DNA from: Gallionellales bacterium UBA7399 | GTDB taxonomy: Bacteria; Pseudomonadota; Gammaproteobacteria; Burkholderiales; Gallionellaceae | Reading direction: 5' to 3' | NCBI GenBank assembly: GCA_002470125.1 | Contig: DKNB01000084.1 | Location: 6,946-14,414 of the forward strand | DNA length: 7,469 nucleotides | The notes under the pieces: model-generated | Databases searched by the model: none | Seen by the model: the letters and a program-made list of their open reading frames with translations, nothing else | What the model was told of the DNA's origin: nothing | Made by a program: the position numbers and the translations under genes | In this document: piece after piece, positions 1 through 6,293 of the stretch | How positions within the stretch are numbered: position 1 is the first letter of the stretch | Layout of the letters: every line of letters starts with the position of its first letter

Positions 1-2
1 AG

Positions 3-18
3 AGTCATCTAGATGACT
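3..18. repeat. Perfect 16-bp palindrome
   Basis: AGTCATCT is followed immediately by its exact reverse complement AGATGACT. It lies about 60 bases beyond the stop codon of the minus-strand gene at 80-1051. As RNA it could form a 6-bp stem with a CTAG loop, but no U-tract is visible before the window edge, so a terminator cannot be claimed. It could equally be a protein-binding palindrome for a gene to the left. Confidence 0.5.
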
Positions 19-79
19 ATTATCCTACACAAGCAACATGTAATCCATTGGTGTATTGAGGTACCCACCAACCGTGAAA

Positions 80-1051
80 TTATTTCAACGCCCTGACCAA
101 CCTGAATCCGGTGTCGTGGTTATAGCCCTTGGTGTCATCCTTGAAGCGGGTATCTACCCTAATGTGGTCCGCCGTCTCGTTCCAGGACCCCCCACGCAGC
201 ACTCGTTTGGAGCAATCGCCCTCCCAGCAGCTGTCCGTCCATTGCCAGACATTGCCAGACATGTCGTACAGGCCAAAGCTGTTTGGTTTAAAGCTACCCA
301 CGGGCGAGGTTGTTCTGTTGTCCCACTTGCTCCCGCAGCCGTAGCAATTGGCGTTAATGCTGGAGGCAGAATCTCCAAAGGGAAAGATACCCCAATAGTA
401 TGGGGTGGTTGTGCCTGCTCGCGCGGCCACCTCCCACTCTTCCTCGGTTGGCAGGCGGTAGGTGTTGCCAGTTTTTTTATTTAACCATTTGATATAGCCT
501 TGTGCGGCCAGCCAGCTCACATTCATCACCGGTCGAGTGCCACGCCCCCATTCCTTGTCTGATGGGCGGTAGCCATTGCAGCCCCCATCTAGCACGCAGG
601 CGTCCCACTCATCAAAGGTGACTGTGTATTTTGCCATGGCAAAGTTTGTGCCTGGAATAGCGACCATTTCTGGACATTCAAGGCACCGCTTGCCATCCGC
701 CCCCAGTTTCGAGTTTGAGTTCGTTACGCCCTGTGTTTGTGAGTCGTCCTTGGGTTGTAGCACGCTCAGCGTTACATCAATTTTTTTGGTGACGTCATCA
801 CCGATACGAATCTCTTGTTCGAATATTCGGTTGCCTAAAAAGTTCGACTTCATGAGCACCGTCAATTTTAGTGTGCCAGCATTCACCTTAACGTCTAACG
901 GGCATGCGCCTTTAAATTTGCCATCAATTAACACTTCTGCGCCTATATCGTCACCCTTACAGATGACGTTCAGGGTCGACCCAGCTGCGTATGTGTTGGC
1001 TGACATCAGAAGGGATAGGGTTGATAGGAGTAACGTATAAACTAATTTCAT
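80..1051 (-). CDS. Secreted PEGA / FGE-sulfatase-fold (SUMF1-like) protein
   Basis: The 323-residue protein starts with a signal peptide (residues 1-23, hydrophobic core LLLSTLSLLM, likely cleavage after TYAA), so it is probably periplasmic or secreted. Residues about 26-95 look like a PEGA-type beta domain (EVLIDGKFKGACP). A polar linker runs about 100-120. Residues about 122-323 form a formylglycine-generating-enzyme-like domain with RLPTEEEWE (199-207), GLYDMSGNVWQW (260-271), RGGSW (286-290) and GFRLVR (315-320). True FGEs carry a catalytic cysteine pair late in the domain; the stretch 290-315 here has none, so sulfatase activation is unlikely. The usual loop between the MVxIPGGxFxMG motif and KYxVT also appears shortened (MVAIPGTNFAMAKYTVTF). 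Many such proteins have unknown binding or structural roles. The ATG is preceded by GGAGA (tctcc at 1056-1060), which supports the start. No gene on the same strand lies next to it. Confidence 0.88.
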   Translation of the reverse strand: MKLVYTLLLSTLSLLMSANTYAAGSTLNVICKGDDIGAEVLIDGKFKGACPLDVKVNAGTLKLTVLMKSNFLGNRIFEQEIRIGDDVTKKIDVTLSVLQPKDDSQTQGVTNSNSKLGADGKRCLECPEMVAIPGTNFAMAKYTVTFDEWDACVLDGGCNGYRPSDKEWGRGTRPVMNVSWLAAQGYIKWLNKKTGNTYRLPTEEEWEVAARAGTTTPYYWGIFPFGDSASSINANCYGCGSKWDNRTTSPVGSFKPNSFGLYDMSGNVWQWTDSCWEGDCSKRVLRGGSWNETADHIRVDTRFKDDTKGYNHDTGFRLVRALK

Positions 1052-1105
1052 GGGGTCTCCATTTTAAAATTGGGGCGCATTGCTGCTGCTGCCTGGTTAA
1101 AGATT

Positions 1106-1134
1106 TTTATTTGGTGTGTGCCATTGTACGACAA
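1106..1134 (-). promoter_or_regulatory. Weak sigma70-like promoter for the FGE-like gene
   Basis: On the minus strand, TTGTCG (1129-1134) and AATAAA (1106-1111) are separated by 17 bases. Each matches 4 of 6 consensus positions. The implied transcript start near 1099 would leave a leader of about 48 bases before the ATG at 1051. This is a pattern match only. Confidence 0.25.
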
Positions 1135-1170
1135 CCGCCCTCAGGGTGATTATCGGCACGCCCTGTAGGG

Positions 1171-1260
1171 TCAAGAATCTTGATTCGGTGGTCGACACCA
1201 AGAAATCAAGTAATATTGAGATATTACATCCTACTGCTTGACTTTGCACAGATAAAGCAG
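1171..1260. repeat. Cluster of adjoining inverted repeats (hairpins)
   Basis: Four inverted repeats follow one another. TCAAGA-A-TCTTGA spans 1171-1183. CTTGATT (1179-1185) pairs with AATCAAG (1204-1210), with an inner GGTG/CACC (1187-1190/1196-1199). GTAATAT (1210-1216) pairs with ATATTAC (1221-1227) around a TGAG loop. CTGCTT (1234-1239) pairs with AAGCAG (1255-1260). The first two overlap and are mutually exclusive. They lie in non-coding DNA between divergent genes, so they could act as operators or fold as an RNA leader of the BtuF gene. I cannot place them in a known family. Confidence 0.5.
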
Positions 1261-1303
1261 GCGCTCGGTGTGCGTATCTGGGAGGGGTAGTGCTTGGGTG
1301 AGC

Positions 1304-1350
1304 AGTCACGATGCCTGCGTGATGGGGTGATCGGGTGACAAGGCATGACT
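1304..1350 (+). promoter_or_regulatory. B12-box-like element in a hairpin; possible cobalamin riboswitch remnant
   Basis: The 17 bases at 1304-1320 (AGTCACGATGCCTGCGT), scored with C1303 against the B12-box consensus as I remember it (rAGYCMGgAgaCCkGCcd), agree at 13 of 18 positions. A conserved G is C at 1309. The box lies about 105-120 bases upstream of the ATG of a BtuF-like cobalamin-binding protein, the right kind of gene for this riboswitch. AGTC and ATGCCT (1304-1307, 1311-1316) can pair with AGGCATGACT (1341-1350). I do not recognise the rest of the aptamer core, such as a GCCACTG-like stretch, upstream. It may be divergent, degenerate or a chance match. Confidence 0.3.
1319..1342 (+). 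repeat. Three 8-bp tandem units, GTGATGGG type
   Basis: GTGATGGG (1319-1326), GTGATCGG (1327-1334) and GTGACAAG (1335-1342) follow in register. The first two differ at one base and the third keeps only GTGA plus the last G. They fill the loop of the 1304-1350 inverted repeat. They could be a small iterated binding site or simple local duplication. Confidence 0.4.
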
Positions 1351-1424
1351 TTGGTGCGCGCTACATTTATCTAAACTGCGAAAGATGGGCAATTAAGTAT
1401 GGCAGTGAGACAGGGCACATGGGT

Positions 1425-2294
1425 ATGACCCGCACCATATTCTTATCTATGCTGCTGCTGTGCGTTAACGCACAAGCCATGACACCATTCGCCGTCCAGG
1501 ACTCCAGCGGAGCGCGAGTAGCCTTTACCTTACCCCCTGAGCGCGTCATTTCGTTAGCCCCCAACCTGACCGAGTTGGCCTATGCCGCCGGCATGGGTGA
1601 GCGCATGGTGGCGGCTACGGCTTACAGTGACTACCCACAGCAGGCTGCACATCTTCCCAGGGTGGGGGATGCATTTCGTCTCGACTGGGAGCGATTGGTC
1701 GCGTTTAAGCCAGACCTGGTGCTCGCGTGGGGGAGTGGTCTTTCATCGCAGGATCGTATGAATTTTGACAGGATGGGGATCAGGGTGTTGGTGTTGGAGC
1801 CTCGTGACCTTGCAGACATCCCCAAGGCATTGCTCTTGTTGGGACGCATTGCAGGTACCGAGGCCGTGGCGGGCGCTGCCGTACAGGCCTTTGTGCAGCA
1901 GCTTGATGCCCTGCGTAGGCAGTACGCCAAGCGCACCCAGGTGCGCACTTATTTTCAGATTGCAGCAACACCACTCCTGACGGTGAACGATACGCACATA
2001 ATTGGTGACGTGCTGCGCTTGTGCGGTGGACGAAACGTATTCGCAGCATCACCCCTACTAACCCTTGCTATCTCGGATGAGGCGCTGGTCAAAGAAGATC
2101 CGCAGGTGATGCTGGCCGCAGCCACCCCGGGGGAGCAAGATGGGGTGCGAAGCTCGTGGCTAAAACTGCCGCTGACCGCTGTGCGAAGAGGACGTGTCGC
2201 ATTCATTGACCCAGATCTGATTAGTCGCGCCACGCCACGCATCCTGCTTGGCTCAAAGCGGATATGCGAGCAGATAGAGCTGGCTAGACACTAA
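1425..2294 (+). CDS. btuF: BtuF-like cobalamin ABC transporter substrate-binding protein
   Basis: This is a periplasmic binding protein of the BtuF/FepB class that delivers vitamin B12 to the BtuCD importer. From the chosen ATG it has 289 residues; E. coli BtuF has about 266. Residues 1-18 form a signal peptide (IFLSMLLLC core, cleavage after AQA). The first lobe carries ERVISLAPNLTELAYAAG (39-56), YSDYP (67-71), PRVGD (78-82) and KPDLVLAWGSG (95-105). The second lobe carries LRLCGGRNVF (197-206) and ends with RATPRILLGSKRICEQ (268-283), which closely follows the E. coli BtuF tail. The start at 1425 has AGGG nine bases upstream; ATG 1419 is only three bases from it, and GTG 1335 would bury the signal peptide behind 30 polar residues. 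No BtuC or BtuD gene lies nearby, so the permease must be elsewhere. A siderophore-type ligand is possible but less likely. Confidence 0.9.
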   Translation: MTRTIFLSMLLLCVNAQAMTPFAVQDSSGARVAFTLPPERVISLAPNLTELAYAAGMGERMVAATAYSDYPQQAAHLPRVGDAFRLDWERLVAFKPDLVLAWGSGLSSQDRMNFDRMGIRVLVLEPRDLADIPKALLLLGRIAGTEAVAGAAVQAFVQQLDALRRQYAKRTQVRTYFQIAATPLLTVNDTHIIGDVLRLCGGRNVFAASPLLTLAISDEALVKEDPQVMLAAATPGEQDGVRSSWLKLPLTAVRRGRVAFIDPDLISRATPRILLGSKRICEQIELARH

Positions 2295-2296
2295 AG

Positions 2297-2325
2297 TTGG
2301 ATTGTATGATGGTCGAGTAAATAAT
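2297..2325 (+). promoter_or_regulatory. Weak promoter candidate before chrA
   Basis: TTGGAT (2297-2302) and AATAAT (2320-2325) are 17 bases apart. The -10 matches 5 of 6 positions but the -35 only 3 of 6. The implied start near 2332 would leave a leader of about 10 bases before the ATG at 2342. With a gap of 47 bases, read-through from the BtuF gene is an equally good explanation. Confidence 0.2.
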
Positions 2326-2341
2326 AATTTTGTGGGCGGCA

Positions 2342-3526
2342 ATGATAAATACTGATGCGACAGACGTACATCCCAAACCAAGTTATAGCCTCTGGCAATT
2401 AATTGTCTACATGCTCAAGCTGGGTACTTGGGGCTTTGGCGGCCCAGTAGCCTTGGCGGGTTACATGAATCGCGACCTAGTTGAAAAGTATCGCTGGATC
2501 ACCGAATCCGACTACAAGGAGGGGTTGGCGTTAGCGCAAATGGCGCCAGGCCCGATGGCGGCTCAGCTGGCAATTTACTTGGGTTACGTGCACTACCGTA
2601 TTCTGGGTGCCACGTTGGCCGGCATTGCCTTCGTGGCACCATCGTTCTTGATGGTGGTGGGGCTGGGGTGGGCTTATGTCGCTTACGGGGATCTGGCCTG
2701 GATGCAGGCGGTCTTCTACGGGGTGGGTGCGGCCGTGATTGGCATTATTGCGATTAGTGCCCAGAAGCTCACCAAGAAAACCATTGGCAGAGACAGGCTG
2801 CTCTTGGCAATCTACATTGTCATGGTGGGTAGCACCGTGATTACTCAGTCTGAGATTGCGTCTTTGGTATTTGCCGCAGGCGTCATCACTTGGTTTTATA
2901 GGGCGCCACCGAAATGGCTTAGGGGTGGCGGCCTAAATACGCTGATGATGACTCAGGCGCCGACCTTTACCAGCCTTTGGGGGAGCCTGGACCTATCGTT
3001 GCTGACTCAAATCGGGATCTTCTTTGCCAAGGCGGGGGCATTTGTATTCGGCTCGGGCTTGGCGATCGTTCCATTCCTATATGGTGGTGTGGTGGTGGAT
3101 CACCAGTGGCTCACCGAAAAGCAGTTCGTTGATGCGGTTGCTGTCGCGATGATCACCCCTGGGCCGGTGGTGATCACCGTGGGCTTTATAGGGTACCTGA
3201 TCGCGGGTTTAACTGGCGCAAGCGTTGCGGCATTGGCCACCTTCGTGCCCTGCTACTTATTCACCATCCTGCCGGCGCCATATTTTAAAAAGTATGGAAA
3301 AAATCCTAGCCTCGTGGCATTCGTTGATGGCGTGACGGCCGCCGCCGTGGGTGCCATCACGGGCTCCGTCATTGTGATCGCCCAGCGCTCCATTATTGAT
3401 GTGCCGACAGCGTTGCTGGCGGTAGCCGCCACGGTACTTCTGTGGAAATATAAAAAGCTCACGGAACCGGTGGTGGTCATCGCTGCCGCGTTGATTGGCT
3501 TGGTGCTGTACCCCATATTTAGGTAG
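2342..3526 (+). CDS. chrA: ChrA-type chromate transporter
   Basis: This inner-membrane protein of the CHR superfamily exports chromate and so lowers cytoplasmic Cr(VI). The 394 residues contain two homologous halves, the long bidomain form usual in proteobacteria. The first half has WGFGGP (30-35) and AQMAPGPMAAQLA (65-77). The second has FGSGLAIVPFL (236-246) and the matching TPGPV (272-276). Hydrophobic membrane segments fill most of the rest, for example 95-118, 123-140, 155-185, 285-312 and 335-347. The ATG at 2342 is preferred over an in-frame TTG at 2330; upstream there is only a weak GGG as ribosome site. It follows the BtuF gene on the same strand and is convergent with an Old Yellow Enzyme gene. 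No ChrB regulator is visible. The true substrate could be another oxyanion, since sequence alone does not settle it. Confidence 0.93.
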   Translation: MINTDATDVHPKPSYSLWQLIVYMLKLGTWGFGGPVALAGYMNRDLVEKYRWITESDYKEGLALAQMAPGPMAAQLAIYLGYVHYRILGATLAGIAFVAPSFLMVVGLGWAYVAYGDLAWMQAVFYGVGAAVIGIIAISAQKLTKKTIGRDRLLLAIYIVMVGSTVITQSEIASLVFAAGVITWFYRAPPKWLRGGGLNTLMMTQAPTFTSLWGSLDLSLLTQIGIFFAKAGAFVFGSGLAIVPFLYGGVVVDHQWLTEKQFVDAVAVAMITPGPVVITVGFIGYLIAGLTGASVAALATFVPCYLFTILPAPYFKKYGKNPSLVAFVDGVTAAAVGAITGSVIVIAQRSIIDVPTALLAVAATVLLWKYKKLTEPVVVIAAALIGLVLYPIFR

Positions 3527-3555
3527 TCAGGTCACAAGAAGGGCAGCGACCTGAC
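3526..3555. terminator. Hairpin between convergent genes, possible bidirectional terminator
   Basis: GTCAGGTC (3526-3533) and GACCTGAC (3548-3555) form a perfect 8-bp inverted repeat around a 14-base loop, beginning on the last base of the chrA stop codon. It fills most of the 45-base gap between two genes that end towards each other. No U-tract follows on either strand, so it is not a classic intrinsic terminator. It may block read-through or stabilise the 3' ends. Confidence 0.4.
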
Positions 3556-3571
3556 ACGAGACGACGGTCAC

Positions 3572-4645
3572 TCAGCTCATGAACGGGTAGTCCGTATACC
3601 CCTTTACGTCTGCGGTATAAAAGGTGTCCATATCGGGAGCGTTGAGTGGGGCGTTGGCCTTCATTCGAGCGACCAAATCCGGGTTGGCAATGAAAGCGCG
3701 ACCAAATCCGATCAGGTCGGCCTCCCGATTCTGTAGCGCACTTTCTGCACCGGCACGATCAAATCCGCCAGCCAAGATGATGGGCCCACCAAAGATGCTC
3801 CGCAGCTTAGCCTTGAATTCTGCCGGCACAGCTGGTGCCCCCATCGCCGAATGATCAAGCAGGTGCAAATAGAGCAATCCCATCCCCGACAGCTGCTGAA
3901 CCAGGGTAGCGTACTGAGCCTCGAGCTCGGGGAAGGCGCCGGTGTCATTGAACGCACCGTAAGGAGATAGGCGAATGCCGACTCTGTCTGCACCAATTGC
4001 TTGCGTGACCGCGTGAACAATCTCGAGTGCAAATTTATTACGGCCCTCGATGCTGCCACCGTAGGCATCGGTGCGCTGGTTCACGTTGCCATTTAGAAAT
4101 TGCTCGATCAGGTACCCATTGGCCGCGTGTAGCTCGACGCCATCAAAGCCCGCTCGAATGGCTAGCTTGGCTGACTGCGTGTACTCCCAGACGGCACGCG
4201 TGATGTCCTGGATGGTCATGGCGCGAGGCTTGCTGTGGGGCTGGGTGCCCTCCGAGTCTGAGTGCATGGTCCCGGGGCAGATCGTGTCGCAAGGGCCGAT
4301 CACCTCCGCACCCTCCGGCAGGTTGGAGGCGCGTGACACGCGTCCGGTGTGCATCAGCTGAATCACTATCTTGCCACCCTTGGCGTGCACCGCATCGGTG
4401 ACCAATCTCCACCCCTGAACATGATCCTCGTTGAACAGCCCAGGAATGCGAGCATAGCCCAACCCATTCGGTGATGGTGAGGTGCCCTCGGCGATGATGA
4501 GGCCTGCCGATGCTCGCTGACCATAGTACTGAGCCATGAGTGCGTTGGGTGTGTTGTCCTTGACGGCCCGACTCCTTGTCATTGGGGACATGACGGTACG
4601 ATTAGTCAGTGACAGGGATCGCAACGTGTACGTTTCAAAAAGCAT
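3572..4645 (-). CDS. Old Yellow Enzyme family NADH/NADPH-flavin oxidoreductase (NemA-like)
   Basis: This is a cytoplasmic FMN enzyme of the Old Yellow Enzyme family. Relatives reduce activated alkenes, maleimides and nitro compounds, and some reduce chromate. The 357-residue length is typical. The TIM-barrel landmarks are present: MSPMTRSR (19-26), IVIQLMHTGR (93-102), ELHAANGYLIEQFL (171-184) with the His173/Asn176 substrate pair and Tyr178, RTDAYGGS (191-198), IRLSPYG (224-230) and GFGRAFIANPDL (313-324). TCCTT at 4652-4656, which reads AAGGA on the coding strand, is a good ribosome site seven bases from the ATG. The gene is last in the minus-strand run, 36 bases behind the cobalamin adenosyltransferase with no terminator between, so co-transcription is plausible. 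It is convergent with chrA. The physiological substrate cannot be read from the sequence. Confidence 0.94.
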   Translation of the reverse strand: MLFETYTLRSLSLTNRTVMSPMTRSRAVKDNTPNALMAQYYGQRASAGLIIAEGTSPSPNGLGYARIPGLFNEDHVQGWRLVTDAVHAKGGKIVIQLMHTGRVSRASNLPEGAEVIGPCDTICPGTMHSDSEGTQPHSKPRAMTIQDITRAVWEYTQSAKLAIRAGFDGVELHAANGYLIEQFLNGNVNQRTDAYGGSIEGRNKFALEIVHAVTQAIGADRVGIRLSPYGAFNDTGAFPELEAQYATLVQQLSGMGLLYLHLLDHSAMGAPAVPAEFKAKLRSIFGGPIILAGGFDRAGAESALQNREADLIGFGRAFIANPDLVARMKANAPLNAPDMDTFYTADVKGYTDYPFMS

Positions 4646-4681
4646 GTGGGGTCCTTAAGTTTTAAAAAATTTGAGTCACGG

Positions 4682-5224
4682 TTAGGCGGGTTTCTTCCAA
4701 AATATTTCCTCTTGTCCCATCGCGCGATTGAGCACGCGGGACAGCACAAACAATAAATCAGAGAGACGGTTGAGGTAGGGCAGGCCATGCGGTGGCACGC
4801 TCTCTAGTTGAGTCAGTGTGACGAAATCTCGTTCGGCACGACGCGCGACAGTACGTGCCACGTGGCACTGTGCCGCCACAGACGTCCCGCCCGGCAGGAT
4901 GAACTCTCTGAGAGCCGGTAGGGTATCGTTATAACGAGAGATAGCGGCGTCTAGGTACAGGAGCTTGTCCTCGGAGAACGGTGCGACAGGGTACGCTAAG
5001 GCGCCACCTAGATCGAATAGGTCGTGCTGCACATGAAGGAGTAGCTCTCGCACATCATTAGGTAAGGTGTCTGCGAGTAGCACCCCGAGGTGAGAGTTCA
5101 GCTCGTCCACGCTACCGATGGCGTGGATGCGTGCACAACACTTATCCACACGTGTCCCGTCAGCAAGACCCGTAGTTCCGTTGTCTCCTGTGCGGGTCAC
5201 GATCTTGCTCAGGCGATTGGCCAT
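4682..5224 (-). CDS. PduO-type cob(I)alamin adenosyltransferase
   Basis: This cytoplasmic enzyme transfers the adenosyl group of ATP to cob(I)alamin, giving adenosylcobalamin. The 180 residues form the expected helical-bundle family, with TRTGDNGTTGL (10-20, ATP binding), GSVDELNS (37-44), RRAER (128-132) and NRLSDLLF (152-159), all at usual spacing. Adjacent cysteines at 29-30 are a small peculiarity. The ATG at 5224 overlaps the TGA stop of the DUF1841 gene by one base (TGATG). A GTG one codon earlier (5227) would give a 4-base overlap and cannot be excluded; GGAG lies 5-8 bases upstream of the two. Translational coupling with the preceding gene is likely. It complements the BtuF gene about 2.4 kb away, together suggesting use of imported corrinoids. 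Confidence 0.95.
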   Translation of the reverse strand: MANRLSKIVTRTGDNGTTGLADGTRVDKCCARIHAIGSVDELNSHLGVLLADTLPNDVRELLLHVQHDLFDLGGALAYPVAPFSEDKLLYLDAAISRYNDTLPALREFILPGGTSVAAQCHVARTVARRAERDFVTLTQLESVPPHGLPYLNRLSDLLFVLSRVLNRAMGQEEIFWKKPA

Positions 5225-5646
5225 CACTTACTCTCCAGACAGCTTAGGTAGACGCCGGCATCCGGTGCCGTGCCGTGACGCTGAGCCTGCCAGATCATCT
5301 CGCCCAGACACTCCATCATCTGGTGCTGGGCGTCGTGCTCTGCCTCGTGTTTGGCGGTCAGCCTCTGAAAGTGCGCGCGAATGCCGTGAGGCTGGTTGAT
5401 GGAGATCTGCTCCTCGATGGTGAGATGCATCATCAGGTGGAGGAACGGGTTGGTAGCACCCTGGTCTGGCGTGTAGTCCTTGTCCTGGTAGCGCTCTGGG
5501 TTCTCTAGAATTGAGTAGTACTCTGGATGCTTTTCAATAAGCTGGGCCGCAAGATCCTCTAGTGGCGTGAGCAGTGAGCTTGCACGACGCTTGCGCCAGG
5601 TCTCTATGAGGAACATACGTGCCTCGTCTCTGCTGGGATTAAACAT
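5224..5646 (-). CDS. DUF1841 family protein
   Basis: The 140-residue cytoplasmic protein, without signal peptide or membrane segment, matches the proteobacterial DUF1841 family, whose function is unknown to me. The family signature is NPFLHLMMHLTIEEQ (66-80). Downstream, histidines recur every four residues (H100, H104, H108) on a predicted helix, with H70 and H74 in the signature. This spacing would put them on one helix face and could bind metal, but that is inference. The ATG overlaps the TAA stop of nth by one base (TAATG), and its own stop overlaps the next gene, so all three are probably translated in series. The upstream ribosome site is weak (AAGAAAA), consistent with coupling to nth. 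Placement directly behind nth recurs in betaproteobacteria as far as I know. Confidence 0.9.
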   Translation of the reverse strand: MFNPSRDEARMFLIETWRKRRASSLLTPLEDLAAQLIEKHPEYYSILENPERYQDKDYTPDQGATNPFLHLMMHLTIEEQISINQPHGIRAHFQRLTAKHEAEHDAQHQMMECLGEMIWQAQRHGTAPDAGVYLSCLESK

Positions 5647-6278
5647 TATATTTTCTTGTGACGGTACTCACACAGGTCAACGATGCCGCATATATTACAC
5701 TTAGGCGTGCGTGCCTGGCACACATAACGCCCGTGCAGGATCAGCCAGTGGTGTGCGTTAGGCTTAAACCTGTCTGGCACGAACTTGAGCAGCTTCCGCT
5801 CTACCTCGAGTACGGTCTTGCCTGTGGCCAGACCGGTCCGGTTGGACACACGAAAGATGTGCGTGTCTACCCCGATGGTGGGCTGGCCAAAGGCGGTGTT
5901 CAGTACCACGTTGGCGGTCTTGCGTCCCACCCCGGGTAGTGCTTCGAGTGCCTCACGTGTCTCTGGCACCGAGCCATCGTGGCGGTCTAGTAACATTCGG
6001 CAGGTTTGGATGATGTGTCTCGCCTTGGTCTTGTATAGACCAATACGCTGAACGTACTGGCATAGCTTTTCTTCACCCAGATTGAGGATGTCTTGTGGGG
6101 TGTTCGCCACTGCAAATAATTTTCTGGTGGCGGCGTTAACACTCACATCCGTAGCCTGCGCCGAGAGAATTACTGAGATTAGTAGCTCGAACGTGGAGCG
6201 ATACTCCAGTTCGGTGGTGGGGTTCGCGGTCTTCGCCTGTAGGCGCGAGAAGATTTCTTGACGTTTTTCTGAGTTCAT
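5646..6278 (-). CDS. nth: Endonuclease III (DNA glycosylase/AP lyase)
   Basis: This base-excision repair enzyme removes oxidised pyrimidines and cuts at abasic sites. The 210 residues align almost position for position with E. coli Nth (211). The helix-hairpin-helix is LPGVGRKTA (114-122) with catalytic Lys120, the catalytic aspartate is Asp138 in VDTH, and the iron-sulfur cluster cysteines are Cys187, Cys194, Cys197 and Cys203 (C-X6-C-X2-C-X5-C). No key residue is missing. No clear Shine-Dalgarno precedes the ATG at 6278 (coding strand GCAACCCC), and a short leader is predicted from the promoter candidate at 6302-6330. It is the first gene of the minus-strand run and is divergent from mobB. 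Confidence 0.98.
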   Translation of the reverse strand: MNSEKRQEIFSRLQAKTANPTTELEYRSTFELLISVILSAQATDVSVNAATRKLFAVANTPQDILNLGEEKLCQYVQRIGLYKTKARHIIQTCRMLLDRHDGSVPETREALEALPGVGRKTANVVLNTAFGQPTIGVDTHIFRVSNRTGLATGKTVLEVERKLLKFVPDRFKPNAHHWLILHGRYVCQARTPKCNICGIVDLCEYRHKKI

Positions 6279-6293
6279 GGGGTTGCGTCAACG

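Noticed and set aside
241..260. Tandem 10-bp repeat ATTGCCAGAC twice
   Set aside because: It lies inside the FGE-like gene and encodes the family-conserved SGNVWQW segment, where similar codons explain the repetition.
56..484. Open frame of 142 codons on the plus strand
   Set aside because: It is antisense to the well-supported FGE-like gene and its product shows no recognisable family.
1097..1309. 70-codon minus-strand open frame in the intergenic region
   Set aside because: It has no visible ribosome site, low-complexity composition and no family resemblance, and it covers the hairpin cluster.
1335..1424. Extended N-terminus of the BtuF-like protein from GTG 1335
   Set aside because: It would place about 30 mostly polar residues before an evident signal peptide; the ATG at 1425 (or 1419) fits secretion.
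3150..3176. 8-bp inverted repeat TGATCACC / GGTGATCA
   Set aside because: It falls on the codons of the conserved TPGPV motif of ChrA, and nothing suggests a regulatory role inside the gene.
4646..4681. A/T-rich stretch between the adenosyltransferase and the Old Yellow Enzyme gene as terminator
   Set aside because: No GC stem precedes the run of T's on the minus strand, so it is only a short spacer.
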